Made by a program: the position numbers and the translations under genes. DNA of 64,000 bases, from assembly GCA_948567375.1 (NCBI GenBank), contig OX419762.1:54702841-54766840 (forward strand), in the 5' to 3' direction. Below are positions 12,542-24,158 of this stretch, in pieces (the first letter of the stretch is position 1; each line of letters starts with the position of its first letter). This DNA comes from Lunularia cruciata. Its lineage: Eukaryota > Streptophyta > Marchantiopsida > Lunulariales > Lunulariaceae. The notes under the pieces are model-generated. The model was not told where the DNA came from. It saw only the letters and a list, made by a program, of their open reading frames with translations, and did not search any database.

Positions 12542-13928
12542 ATTGCCTTTTGCAACTTATGTAGCTATATTGATGCCATTTTTGCTTTGAGTTTATCTCT
12601 CTTTTGTGGCTTGGGGATGTTGACTGCTACAATCATCTCCTTTCCAATCTTCTTGTAATACTCATCTCCTTCTTGAACCCACTCCATGTAATACCGTTCA
12701 TCTGCATCTACCTCCTTGCACAAATCTAGATGAAAGTGTGACCATGTTCTATTTTTCTCCTCTAAAGTCAGCAAATTCAGCCCAAAGTAGAAGTTAGCTG
12801 GATAGGGTACAAAGTAGTGTGGTTGGATATCCATTTTCCAACTTGTAATTATCTACCCCACTTGCTGATGCATACACTTTGCCCAATCCACTGCTTCTCT
12901 TGCAAACATCTCATGAAAGAAAATTGTCTACTACGTTGTGACATAGGTGGTTTGCTCTAGCTTGAACATCACCATCATTGCACTCAAAATCCTTCTTTGC
13001 ATTGGGTCTCTATAACTATCCACCTTATACCCGTTCTTGGTGCAAGGTCAATTAAAAGAATTCCTCACTTTGGCAATCTCTTTTGATGCATCACAACTTT
13101 TGATAGAAGGTGGTACCCCCTACCTCTCCGGCTTTCCCTCTCCAAGACTAATCTTTAATCCAACTTAGTCTACTAAGCCAAACTTGCTCTCTTCCCTTTG
13201 TGCTTTGGCCCGTCATTGCAATCACTCATGGCAATCTCTGCCATGAAACCTGGAAAACTAAAATTCCAATTCTAGGCCAAAAACATGATAGAAAGTCTCG
13301 ATAAGACCTCAATCCTTGCCACTACATCTAATCTATGCATTTCAAGACCCCTCATTGCAATTTGATTACCCACTTTTGGGGCCATCATGTGTTTTCTCGC
13401 TCTCTTCTTGTGAAAGATCATACCTGAGATTCTAACCCACTCTTCTTCTTACATATTCAAAATTTACATTGATTTGGGTCAACTCTGAATAGGAATAGTG
13501 TATCATCTGGACATTGCAATGGTTCCTTGTGGAAATCTCAATTATATATTCCTTTGCAGATTGGTCATTCTTCAGTCATTGCTCCATGCCACTCACCGAT
13601 TCTGTGAAGTTGTTTCTTGTTACTATCAAGAACCCTTGGTCCCAAAGTAGTCACTTTCTTCCCATGTACTTTCTTGATTGGAAGACCCCAAAGAAGTTTG
13701 TTATAGGTTCTTTGGATCAGGTTGTGCTACTTGATACAAAGTCCTCATCTTCATATTTCTCTCTTATTTACCTTGATTCTTTGGACTTGACCCGAGGTCA
13801 ACTTCAAGTTTATGCCAAACACATAATTCTTCCCATTTCTTCCTTGTTTAGCCCTCCTTTGGCTTTACCAACATACGTCTTCTTCAAAGCTTTAACAAAA
13901 CAAACCAAAAAAATATGTGGGTACCACA
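12542..13928 (-). repeat. LTR1 copy D, right segment
   Basis: This is the 5' half of copy D on the minus strand. It ends at 13928 with the complement of TGTGGTACCCACATATTTTTTT. The N-terminal domain of the LTR1 frame is readable at 12565-12834 (HYFVPYPANFYFGLNLL, DADERYYMEW). The stretch 13340-13928 is the A/T-rich leader of the LTR, which holds only chance open frames on the plus strand. To the right the sequence is ACATGCTTAG, part of an LTR2, so D inserted into an LTR2. Confidence 0.75.
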
Positions 13929-14263
13929 ACATGCTTAGGAGAATATTCTCATGAGTATGGATGTTCCTTTAGCTTTATGACTTTATTTGACTTTTAGCCT
14001 AGTAACTTGAGTTACTCTAGTAATGAGTAACTTTGGTGTGTAACTATTTCACAAGTTTATAAACTAGGCGTGAGGAGGTACATGATCCTTTCATTTGCAA
14101 CTATCTCTCTCATTGAGCTTTCTAGTGAGCAATAATTTGAGTCTTGGAGTGTTAGCCTTTGAGGAGTATGATGGAGTTGGGGTTCCTTGCCTTCTTAGTC
14201 CATGGTACGGTCCCATAATAGCCATCAGATATTCATCTTGAGTGAGAGATAAGCCAACTCATA
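13929..14263 (+). repeat. LTR2, 3' half
   Basis: This stretch matches the second half of the LTR2 copies at 26670 and 48575: the CATGCTTAG(A)GGAATAT region, the TAACTTGAGTTACTCTAGTAA block, the CACAAGTTTATAAAC promoter region and the end ...AGCCAACTCATA. The first half is missing because LTR1 copy D ends inside it. No primer-binding site follows. Confidence 0.75.
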
Positions 14264-14649
14264 GTCCATTCCTTGATTCAAGAATTGGAGAAGGAATAGC
14301 CATGTTAACAAAGGTGAAGCTAGAAGCAGACCAACAGCTATTGCAAGTAATATTGGAACCCTTGGAGGAGATAAAAGTCAACTTAGCTAACTCCAAAGAC
14401 CCAAGGAAGTTGACACTCCTAATGTTGTAACATCTAGTGTAGCAATACAAGGTGATAGAGCACTTTCCAAGTTAGTGCTTGGGGCACCCAAAAAAGCTGA
14501 CCATCAACTACATCAAACTAATGACCTTCCATGCTCCAAACAGCAAAGGAATACAAATATCAAAAACCACTAAAGGAAATTACTTTTTATATCACTTAAT
14601 CTTATGAACGGAATAGAACTACACAATAAAACCAACATGTTGGAGGTCC
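14264..14649. other. Unassigned 386-bp spacer
   Basis: This interval sits between an LTR2 3' half and the LTR2 3' LTR at 14650. A short plus-strand frame (14242-14430) encodes a Leu/Glu-rich peptide containing KVKLEADQQLLQVILE. I recognise no domain, RNA gene or repeat family. It could be an LTR2 internal fragment or a remnant of pre-insertion DNA. Confidence 0.4.
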
Positions 14650-15331
14650 TATGAGCCGGTCTGTCTCTTACTCAAGATGAACCTCTATTGGCTATGAAGG
14701 TAGCGCATCATGGACTAAGAAGGCAAAGAACCCTAACTTCATCACACTTTTCCATGGATAGAGCTCCAAGGCACCTCCAAGACTCAAGACATTGCTCACT
14801 AGAGACTACAATGAGAGAGAGAGAGATGATGAAAGGATAATGAATACCTTATCACCCTTAGCTTATATACTTATGCAAAGGTTACACACCAAAGTTACTA
14901 ATTACCAAAGTAACTCTAGTTACTAGGCTAAAAGTCCAAAGGAATATCCAAGCACATGATAATAATCCTATGAATAGGTAGTCTTATACTCACCTACCAA
15001 CTAAGTCAAGGATTCCTTCATATGGGCTAACCTTGGACTTAAGAAAATTCCACACCAACAAGGCTTGTGTGCTCAAGAGTTCTCAACTCTTTCCTCAAAG
15101 TCAAATAACCAAGAATAATACCAAGTCAATCCACTAGAAGAAAAAATAATGGTGCTCATGCTTTTTCCTTCCTCTAGAATAAGGTAATCTTTATCTTAGC
15201 TAGGACTAACTCTAGCTAATCATAACTAATATAGAAGCTAAGCTTAACTCCCTATAGATAATATTTCTCCACAACTTGCAATACTAAACTTAATATCCCT
15301 ATAGAGTATACATGCACTAACAAATGTTACT
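14650..15331 (-). repeat. LTR2 element R, 3' LTR
   Basis: Read on the minus strand this is a diverged LTR2. It ends with the complement of ...CCGGCTCATA at 14650 and starts near CAAATG at about 15331, where TGTAACACCC has been altered. The internal blocks match the 48575 LTR in order. Integrase-side sequence follows at 15332 in the correct orientation, so this is a 3' LTR and not a solo LTR. Confidence 0.7.
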
Positions 15332-15463
15332 TTTTACCTCTGGACTAAGATTTCACTTTGTGCTTGGGGTGAAGGTACCTTTACCTTTTATGCTACAATT
15401 TTAACTTATGATGTTTAACATTATCAAAGTATCTCCTTGCAACTCCTTGAGATCATAGGTGTA
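15332..15463 (-). pseudogene. LTR2 element R, 3' end of internal region
   Basis: The minus strand matches 56699-56830, the sequence between the integrase tail and the 3' LTR (GACTTTGAT-like, CTTGAGATCATAGG). It is cut at 15463, where LTR1 copy Q begins, and the same pol resumes at 44007 (ATTGCCTCACACC against ATTGCCTAACACC in the intact copy at 56830). Joining these two points shows that everything between 15464 and 44001 is one nested insertion. Confidence 0.75.
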
Positions 15464-16104
15464 TGTGTCAACCCAACAAGTATCACTTTTGCGGTAATCA
15501 AGTAAATAAAGTTTGTTCCCACAAAGATATGAAACAAAAATGGTCAAATACAAAGAAAAACATAACATTTCAGTTTCTCTTGGCTGCATCTTTAATCTCT
15601 TAGGTAAAAACCACACCCAAAAAAGAGTAACATACATTGATTACAATCTTGTCACAAATGACACATTCATAATCACGATACTATCCAATCTTTCCAAACT
15701 AACTTTGATTGTGATGATTCAGATTCTTGTGAAGATGGCTACTTCATTGCAAAGTAAATTTGTCGCAAAATTGCATTCCACCCCTCCATTGAAGGCACAA
15801 CTTCCTTGATCAAAATTGATTCACATCAAACTCACATTGCACACACAAATGCAAAATACTACCAACACTACAATTCCTCTCAAATCTATCAAGGCATTGC
15901 TTTGATTGCACTTCACTTAGGATCAAACATATTAAAAAAATATCAAGGCTATAGAATCCAACAATTAATAAGCTCATTGACTAGCACTTCAAAATTCTCC
16001 AACCACTCACAAACACACACACAAACTGGATACCCGGAATTAAGCTTAAGCAATGTCACATGGATTGTTTAGTCTTGAAAATGCACCGGGCGCCTGGCTG
16101 CTTG
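15464..16104 (-). repeat. LTR1 copy Q, left segment
   Basis: On the minus strand this is the R/U5 end of an LTR1, with terminus TGTGTCAACCC for the usual TGTGACAACC. GTGTA lies just outside (15459-15463) and GTTTA just outside the other end (44002-44006), a five-base target duplication with one change. The LTR1 match fades near 16050. The last 50 bases, which include CGGGCGCCTGG, directly precede the LTR3 that interrupts Q and may be the flank of that insertion. Confidence 0.7.
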
Positions 16105-16540
16105 TGCTTAGATTGCTCTATTTGTCAATGACTCAAAAGCTTCTTGTTGTCTGACTTTATCTCTACTCTTGCCAGGATGGCAATCTCCTTCTTGTTGGAG
16201 CAACTTGGATGTGATTTCTCCCGATTTTAAGCCCTTTTTAATAGTTTTCATGTTGAGTTTCTTGGGATAATGTTGATCCTCAAGTTTCACTAGCTACTAT
16301 TCAGTTTCCGTTAATATTGGGTTTGTATTGTATGGGGTTGGTGGATCTTGTTAATAGGTCACAAGTTTTTTGACCAGATTCAGATCAATGCAACCAGGTC
16401 AATGACAAGATCTGTCTGCATAAATTGGATTGGGGCTCCAAGAATGGAGTTCCATTCCTTGACTCTTGTCACAAAATACAATGGAATCATTTGCTCACAA
16501 AGCACCACATACCGTTCACCACAATTTAAAGCTTCACAAT
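16105..16540 (-). repeat. LTR3 (minus), segment 1
   Basis: The segment starts with the complement of the LTR3 end (TGCTTAGATTGCTC), matching the plus-strand LTR3 end at 12528-12541 almost base for base. It is interrupted at 16541 by LTR1 copy E and resumes at 24159. No coding sequence is visible. Confidence 0.6.
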
Positions 16541-18854
16541 TGTGACAACTTGGCAAATATCACTTTTGCGGTAATCAGGTAAGTAAAGTTTGTTGTCATA
16601 GAGATACTGGTCAGAAATGTCCAAATACAAAGCAAAGTGACTAAATTAGTTCTTCTTGGGTTCTTCTTTAATCTCTCAAGCAGAAACTACACCTAGAAGA
16701 GAGTAACAAGCACTGATGTGCAGTCTTGTTATGAATTAACACTCCTAATCACAAATCCATCAAATCTTTCCAACAATCTTGATTGTGATGATTCAGTCTC
16801 TCCCAAAAATGGCTTCTTTGCTGTAAAACAACTTTGCCTCAGAATTGGGTTCCACCCTTCCAATGAAGGCACAAATTGCTTGATTGAAATTGCTTCACAT
16901 CAACACTGCACTGCACTCACAATTGTAGAACACTACAAACACTACAATTCCTCTCAAATCTATCAAGGCATTACTCCAATTGCACTTCACTCAGGATCAA
17001 ACATACAGAATGAAGATCAAGGCTGCAGAATCCAACATCCAACAAACACACTAACTTGCACTTTAGAATTCTCCAAACACTCACAACTACAAACACAACG
17101 TTGATACTTGAAATTAAGCTCAAGTGACGAGCACTACTTCATAGCACTTCACTTTATCTATTCTCATAATTATGAGCACTGAGCAACAACATACCACAAG
17201 TGCCTCCTTTAAATAGGCAAAGCTCTTTAGTACTTATCTAACTTCATAAACTGCTTCCTAACTACCTCTAACAACCTGCAGATCCAAAATGACAATGCAC
17301 TCCTTCATCTCTGTCTCTTTTGATCTCAAAATTGGTCCAAATCTGGTCCGATGTCTACCTCTACTTTGGCTTCCAAACCCCCAAAGTAACTGCACGTACT
17401 ACTCTATCCTCTTGTCATTGGGTTCTACAATGGGTAAGTCCTCTACCGAGTCTAACATTTCTTTACTTTGATCTACAATTAACCTTTTAGGTAATCTTTG
17501 TACCTCCCTATCTCACAACCCTCTCTTCTCTAAAGTGTCAAGTGTCAAATCCAAAGACACTTGCACTCCTACCTCTCTTACTTTGGGTCTGATATACATA
17601 GTATTACAAAGACCTTCTAACTATAACTTGATCAACCCAAGTCTAATAGAAATGTTATTCTCTATATCTATCATCTTCCTATCAACCCAAGTCCTAAGAC
17701 TGATCGGCAAGGCATTCAAATCCTTGTTCTTTGCATTCTTACTATGAGTCTCCTGCATGAAAAATCATAATTTGTGTAACCATGATTCTTCCATTCTCAC
17801 CTTGGCTTCCATGGTTAACTTCACCTTCAATTCCACGATTGCTCCTTCAAGTGAGTCCTTTGATTGCTTACACTGTGATTCTTCCTCTATCATAGCTTTG
17901 CTTACTTTCAACTCCTACTCATACTCAGCTGTACAGTCCTCCAATTCCTTCCCATACTGATCAATCTTTGCTTCTAACATTTGCACCAGATCTCTCAGCC
18001 TTCCTTCTTCTTGATCTTGCTTAGCAAATTTTGGCTGCCAGGCTCTTGTCTTCTCTTCTACCTTTTGTTGAAACACATTGAACTCTTCTTCCTTAGCTCC
18101 TATCATTTCCTTGGCCTTCTCTTGCTCCACCTTCACTTTGCATTGTAACTTCTCCACCTGAAATCTTTCTTGCATAACCTCCTTCAATTTGATTGCCAAC
18201 TCTCTTCCTTGCTTCTCAAACTTCTCTTGCAAATTCTTGTTTCTCTTCTTCTGCAACTTTGCATCAACTCGCAAGATTTTCCTTTCCTCTTCTCCTCTAC
18301 TTAGGTTCTCATGCAACTTCAGATTCTCCATCTCTAATCTCTCCAGCACTTGCAACACCATCTGTCCATTGGGATGTCTGCATTGCATCTCCTTCTTCTT
18401 CTTCCCCATCTGCAATAATAGCGGATATACTACATCCCAAAGATACTCTATGCACTTGCATCATGCTTCTTCTACCACCTTCTCTTCAGTGACTACAGCA
18501 ATTGGTTGCCTTTCTTCCGAGCCCAAGGTCTCAATACGAAGTCAGGATCTTCATATTGTCAGTGACTCCTTGTCTACCAAACTCTCATCATCATCCAAAT
18601 TGATGATCTGCCAGGCCACCTACATCCCTTCTTCTTTTGATGTGTACTGCCTTGGCTCTACCACCAGTCCTTCTTCTGCCTCAATTGCTAACTCGGCCAT
18701 AATTTCTTCTTTTGCATCCTGCCACTTGATTTCTTCTTGTAGAGACATCCTTTTCCTGACCTTGCTGTACCTTGGGTTCACCCTTGCTCTCTTCAATGGA
18801 TTCTTTGCTTTGCAAGGTCGGCTCTACCTCTTCTTCCTCCAATCTTTCCAACAC

Positions 18855-18974
18855 CGACTCTTCTTCTTCTTCTTTTGAGTCAACTTCCTCTACAGGCACG
18901 AATGGTTGGACTTGCTTCCCTTCTCTTTACCAGACTCTTGTTGATTTTTGGGGCTGCACTAGTGAGCTCTCCAG
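18855..18974 (+). repeat. Left arm of perfect 120-bp inverted repeat
   Basis: Bases 18855-18974 are the exact reverse complement of 19117-19236, with a spacer of 142 bases. I aligned the two arms base by base and found no mismatch. This arm lies in the acidic-linker part of the LTR1 E frame. Confidence 0.95.
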
Positions 18975-19116
18975 CTTGGGTCTACTTCTCTTCTTCTTGC
19001 TTGGTAGGGGCAAAACCATCTTCCAATCCTATCCCGTTCTTGCATTATGTCGTTACTTCTTAATTGCCAAATGTACTAACACTCCTCATCATTGGCTTCT
19101 TGTCATAGATTGGAGA

Positions 19117-19236
19117 CTGGAGAGCTCACTAGTGCAGCCCCAAAAATCAACAAGAGTCTGGTAAAGAGAAGGGAAGCAAGTCCAACCATTCGTGCCTGTA
19201 GAGGAAGTTGACTCAAAAGAAGAAGAAGAAGAGTCG
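19117..19236 (-). repeat. Right arm of perfect 120-bp inverted repeat
   Basis: This arm begins CTGGAGAGCTCACTAGTG and ends AAGAAGAGTCG. It replaces part of the normal LTR1 frame: sequence encoding PFVAHFY sits directly beside it. It is therefore a secondary, inverted copy of 18855-18974 placed inside the same LTR. Confidence 0.95.
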
Positions 19237-20061
19237 ACTCAAGGTAGAAGTGTGCTACAAATGGCACAAAGTAATTTAGCACCATCTGCCTTGTTTGTTG
19301 ATAGAATCACTTTGCCCAGTTGATTGGTTCCCCAACAAACATCTTGTGGAAGAACACCGCCTATTGCTTTGTCACTTAGGTGGTGCGTTTGGATTTGAAC
19401 ATGGCCATCATCACACCTATGATACTTCTTTGCATCGGGTCTTGATATGTCTCCACCTTGTATCCATTCTTTGTGCACTTTGAGGTGAAAGACTCTTTGA
19501 TCTCTTGGGTTTCTTCTGCTACTTCTCCCTTCCCCAAGAACATGGCCATATGCTCATCTCCATTCTCTCTTCCTAACACCAACTTCCAATCTGACTCTAT
19601 CCATTGAGCCGGATTGCCTCTCTTCTCCATTGTTGCAGGCCCATCTACACATTTACTGTCTGTGATCTCTGTGGTACACACATTTTTGTTTTTTTTGGAT
19701 TTCTGAAGAAGAAGTAAAATTGTGCTTGTGTAGCAGAAGGAAAAGAAAAGTGTCCTTGGGGTGTAACCCAAGGTAAAGCAACTTTGTGTCAGAAGGCAAG
19801 GTACTCGGTAGCCCTGTCGGCATACAACCCAAAGTAAGACTTTGTTGTGGGTGTGCTCAACCCAAGGCGAGGACAATGTAACAACTTTACTTTGGGGCAA
19901 GATATTCAAGAAGGAACCATTTACAAAAACGGCGGTCATACGCGTGGAGGACAATTGATAGTGACAGGAGCATGCAGGAGATGTGATTTCTTGGTAGAAA
20001 CTTGAAGTGAAGAAAGACAGAGAAGGTGCGTCACTATAAAATTTAGGCTAGAAACGAAGCA

Positions 20062-22646
20062 ATGACAAGCAATTTTCCATCGCCATTAAGAAGTCATCAT
20101 GCTAGAGATTGTGGGAAGGGAAGTGCAGTCAAAGATGCGCTGGTGTGTCAAGAGGAAGTCGAGAGAGTTAATCCAAGAATCAATAGGAAGAATAGTCCCC
20201 AACTTAGAGTGGAAGAGAGAAAGATAGGAGGTGGGAACAAGAACTCCAAATTCATAGTGAGAAATCATTCATTTCAGAGGTTAGATGTGATCACAAGAAT
20301 TGAGGTCCTGAGCAGGCTTTGGATCACATTCTTGGCATGGAACTAGAATGTTAGTTTTCCAGGTTTCATGACTAAGATCATTGAGAGTAAGTGTCTTGAT
20401 GGCCCTAAAGAAGAAGGGAAGAGAGGAAATCCGGCTTGATGGATAGAGTTAGATTGGAGATTAGTATTTGGGAAAGAAGCACGCATAGAGGATGGTGCCA
20501 CGTTCTTGGGGAAGGGAGATGTAGCCGAAGAAACCCAAGAAGTGAGAGATGCCTTCTCTTCGAAGCGCATGAAGAATGGCTACAAAGTGGAGAGCTATAA
20601 GGATCCTATCAAGAGGAGGATTGTGAGTGCTCTAATGGCAATCCTGAAGCCGCAGAGAACAACTTATGTGATGAAGCACCAAGCGGTGTTCTTCCATAAG
20701 ATGTTTGTAGGAGAGCCAATTAACTAGGCAAAGTGTTTCCATCAAAGGACGAGATAGATGATGTGGAATTTGTGAGAGAAGTAACCTCTACATTACATTG
20801 TGCCATTTGCAGCCTACTTCTATCTGGGGCTGAATTTGCTCAATGCGGCGGAGAGACACAAGATGGTGTCCCATTTCCACCTTGACTTGAGAAGAGATGT
20901 TGATGTAGAGGAGCAATAGTACATCTTGCAAATCTAGAGTAGCGATGAGTACTACGAGCAGACAAGACAGAGTGTGCAAGTGAAGGTGAGTACTCCGAAG
21001 TTGAAAAAGAAGAGATGACAAGGAGAAGAAGAAGAAGTAGAGAAGGTGAGACCTTGGAAAGCTAGAAAGATGAACTCGAGGAAAGAGCTGGTGATAATCG
21101 TGTCGTTGGACAAAGAGTTGGAAGGGGAGGCTGAGTGCAAGTCCGAAGACTCAAAGAAGGAGGAAGAACTCAAGTTCACGCTTCAAAATGGGGACACAAG
21201 TAGTGCTAGTGATGACGGAGTAGAGATGCAGTCGGTACCTGAAGAGGAGAAAGCCAAGATGGAGATGGAGGAGAAAAGTAACTTGAAACTAGAGGATGAA
21301 GTTCTAGAGCAGGAGGAAAAGAGAGTTACAATTCAGAAGGGAGTCCATCCTAGACATAGGGCGAAGTAGGAAGTGGGGCTGAGTAAGGTGAGAGAAGTGG
21401 AGAGTGGAAGTTTGGGGAGCAACAAATTCATTCCTATAAGGTGATTGCGGCTAAGAAGGCAAGAGTCAGTTGAGGAAGAGAAGAAGAAGGAGATAAGTCC
21501 GCAAGCCAGGATAATTCTGAGTGAGGGAGTAGATTATCTGCAGGAGGTTGTGTGCACGTTGTTGGTGAAGTTAGAGCACAAGAAGAAGGAGATGCAGTCA
21601 AAGTGTCCAAAGGTGAAGATTGTAGTGCAGGTGTTAGCTTGATTGGAAGAAGAAAACTCAGAGTTGAAGAAGAGTGTAACCCGAGGTGAGAAGGAAAGAG
21701 AAGTGCTATGAGTAGATGTAGTAGTACTGAATCAAGTGATCCAGAATCTGAAGAGAGAAGCGAGGAGTAGAGAGACTCTCATAGAGCAGAGTGACATAGC
21801 AAAGGAAAGGCAAGTAGCAGAGTATGAAATCTTGAAGTAGCAGTTTGTTGATTTAAGATTAGAAATTATCCATGCTATGGCGAGAGGAGTAGAGAAAGAG
21901 AAAGAGCTTGATAGAGTGATGGAGAGTGTAGAAGAGAAGAAGCAGCTCTGGCAAAGAGAGTTGACAATGAGATATAGAGAGGAAGAGAGATTAGGAGAGT
22001 TACTTTGCAATCAGGAGGAGAAGATTGTGCAAAAGGAGAAGGAGACAGAAACTTTGAAAGCAGAGTTCAAAGCAAAATTGGCAATATATCGAGAGGATTG
22101 GCTTGCAAATCAAGAATGGGAGAGAAAAATGAGACTAGAGCCATTGAAGGAGCTCATGATCAAGATGAACGTGATGCTGAGTACAGAAGCCAACTTGTGA
22201 ATTGAAGAAACAAGACTTCACGAGTTGAAGTTGTTGGTGCAGGAGACGAGGAGGAGAAATACAAAGGACAAAGATTTGAATGCTTTACTTATCAGTCTCA
22301 GAACTTGTGTAGATAGGAAGATATTAGAAGTGGAAGAAAATATCACGATTAGATTAGACTTAGTGAAATTAGAGATAGATAAACCTTGGAAGGATGCAAA
22401 AGCAAAACCCAAGTAGATGACATTTGAGTGTAGATATCTTTGGAATTACTATTGGAGATATTATAGAAGAGTGGGTTGGGAGATAGAGATTTAGAAGGAT
22501 TAACTATGATAGAAATTGTAAAGTTGTACGAAGAAGTGTTAGAATTGGTAGAGGAATTAGGAGTTGTGAAACCCAAGGATAGAGTTGTAAGTGAAGTTAC
22601 TTTGGGATCAGAAGCCGAGGAAGAAGTAGACATCGGATTGGAGTAG
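20062..22646 (+). pseudogene. LTR1-borne ORF, copy F (conserved domain + coiled coil)
   Basis: About 860 codons, broken by several stops and frameshifts, lie wholly inside the LTR upstream of its TATA box. In order: an N-terminal stretch (20062-20346, ending WITFLAWN); a conserved domain of about 200 residues (20506-20950; KNGYKVESYKDP, ALMAILKPQRTTYVMKHQ, AVFFHKMF); an acidic/basic linker (21046-21369); a long coiled coil (21445-22416; VVCTLLVKLEHKKKEMQ, RYREEERLGELL, RLDLVKLEIDK). The tail ends EVDIGLE and a stop at 22644-22646. The same tail and stop position recur in copies C, G and P, which supports a real ancestral coding sequence. I do not recognise the N-terminal domain; the coiled coil suggests a structural or oligomerising protein. 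Confidence 0.7.
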
Positions 22647-22758
22647 AAACAAATTTGAGATTTGAAGAGGTAGATATGAAGAGGTGCATTGTCATTTCTG
22701 ATCTGTAGGTTAGAAGAGTTGTAGGAAACTGTATAGTTGTTAGCAACTGTCATTTGCT

Positions 22759-22770
22759 TCACTATTTAAG
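22759..22770 (+). promoter_or_regulatory. LTR1 TATA-like box (copy F)
   Basis: TTCACTATTTAAG lies about 115 bases after the ORF stop. The same spot reads CACTATATAAAGG in copy P (25874-25883) and TATTTAAATGG in copy C (about 7950). Conservation of position among diverged copies fits the U3 promoter, so transcription would start shortly downstream, near the AATAGATAAAGC block. Confidence 0.65.
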
Positions 22771-23438
22771 AGTGGCATTCACAATAAAATGTTGTTCAAT
22801 GCTCATTATTTCAGAGAATAGATAAAGCAAAGTGTTGTGAAGAAGTGCTTGTCGTTTGAGCTTAATTCCAAGTATCAATGTTGTGATTGTGTTTGTGAGT
22901 GTTGGGAGAATTTTGAAGTGCAAGTTAGTGTCTTTATTGGATGTTGGATTCTACAGCCTTGATCTTTACTCTGTGTGTTTGATCCTGAGTGAATTGCAAT
23001 CGGAGCCATGCCTTGACAGATTTGAGAGAAATTGTAGTGTTGGTAGTATTCTACATTTGTGAGTACAACGCAGTGTTGATGTGAAGCAATTTTGATTGAG
23101 GAAGTTGTGACTTCAGTGGAGGGGTAGAACACAATTCTAAGGCAAATTTTTTTACAATGAAGTGCTATTTTTTGGAGAGCCTGAATCATCACAATCAAGA
23201 TTGGTTGGAAAGATTTGATGGAGTTGTGATTAAGTAAGAAAAATTGTCATGACAAGACTGCAAGTCAATGTTACTCTCTTATGGGTGTGGTTTCTACCTA
23301 AGAGATTAAAGAAGAACTCAAGAAGAACTTCATTGTGACATTTGACTTTGTATTTGACCAATTCTGACTAGTATCTTTGCGGGAACTTTACTTAACTTAC
23401 ATGATTACTGCAAAAGTGATATTTTCCGGGTTGTCACA

Positions 23439-24158
23439 ATCTCTACCATGAAATTTGGAAAACTCAAGTTCCAATTCCACACTAGGAAAGAAATGCAAAG
23501 TTTACTCTGAACTTCAATGAAAGCCATCACATCTAAACTCCTAATCATTGGGTTTTGTGTCACCAATGTAGGACACTTCTTGATTCCAATCATTCTACTC
23601 TCCTTCATGATGTGCTTTGCAAGACAATTCTACTATCCCTTGGACATGCAACTCTCAAGTCCTCTAAATTCTTCACAACTTCACTCACTACCACTCCTCT
23701 ACCCTGGTCTCCCTCAGGTCAACCCCGCAAAGGCAAAGGAAATTTACTTATCATTCATCTTGTTCTTGATTTGAAACTTGACTTTATAGTTTGAATTTTC
23801 TCAATCATTCTTTGAAAAATTGTCTACCAAGAAATCACACCTTTTGCATGCACTTCTCCTGTAACTATCAATTTTTTGTGCAATACCGTTCTTGAATTTC
23901 CAACCCAAAGGAAATCTATTACACTATCTTTGCATTGGGTTGATCACCCCAAGGTGAAGTCTCTTTACTTTGGGTTCAATGATGGCAGATCTGATTTGAG
24001 TACTTTGCATCTAACACAAAGTCACTTTTCTTTGGGTTACAAAGCAAAGTCACAATTCTTCTCCTTCCAATGCTATTTTGGGTTCAATACAACTTCATCT
24101 GTACACTTCTTCAAAATCAAACAAAACTAAAAAAATAAAATAAAATATGGGTACCACA
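23439..24158 (-). repeat. LTR1 copy E, right segment
   Basis: The LTR1 E frame resumes after F: the minus strand at 23405-23608 reads CISFLVWNWNLSFPNFM, the N-terminal domain. It then runs into the A/T-rich leader and the complement of TGTGGTACCCATATTTT at 24158. The bases ACAAT occur at both outer borders (16536-16540 and 24156-24160, the latter overlapping the terminal CACA). This may be the target duplication with a small end deletion. Confidence 0.7.

Larger units (their letters stand above)
16541..19669 (-). repeat. LTR1 copy E, left segment
   Basis: This is an LTR1 read leftwards, ending at 16541 with the complement of ...AAGTTGTCACA. It holds the coiled-coil part of the LTR1 frame on the minus strand at 17915-18415 (a Lys/Glu-rich heptad-like stretch with QKVEEKTRAWQPKFAKQDQ) and the acidic linker at 18681-18899. 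The N-terminal domain is readable near 19376-19700 (KCTKNGYKVETYQDP). A perfect 120-bp inverted duplication (18855-18974 and 19117-19236) disrupts the frame. Copy F is inserted at 19670, and E resumes at 23439. Without F the LTR is about 3.84 kb. Confidence 0.8.
19670..23438 (+). repeat. LTR1 copy F, full-length 3.77-kb solo LTR
   Basis: F begins TGTGGTACACACATTTTTG and ends CCGGGTTGTCACA. It is flanked by an exact ATCTC target duplication at 19665-19669 and 23439-23443. It contains no gag, pol or second LTR, so it is a solo LTR or a complete non-autonomous unit. It sits in opposite orientation inside copy E. It carries a leader (19670-20060), the LTR1 frame (20062-22646), a TATA-like box at about 22763 and an R/U5 part of roughly 650 bases. 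F and G together define the family's full length. Confidence 0.9.

Noticed and set aside
13514-13954. 146-codon open frame on the plus strand
   Set aside because: It lies antisense in the A/T-rich leader of LTR1 copy D, crosses the LTR border at 13928, and has no counterpart in other LTR1 copies.
18189-18878. 229-codon open frame on the plus strand
   Set aside because: It is antisense to the coiled-coil frame of LTR1 copy E. Its Ser/Phe/Cys-rich, low-complexity product is what the complement of a Glu/Lys-rich coding strand gives.
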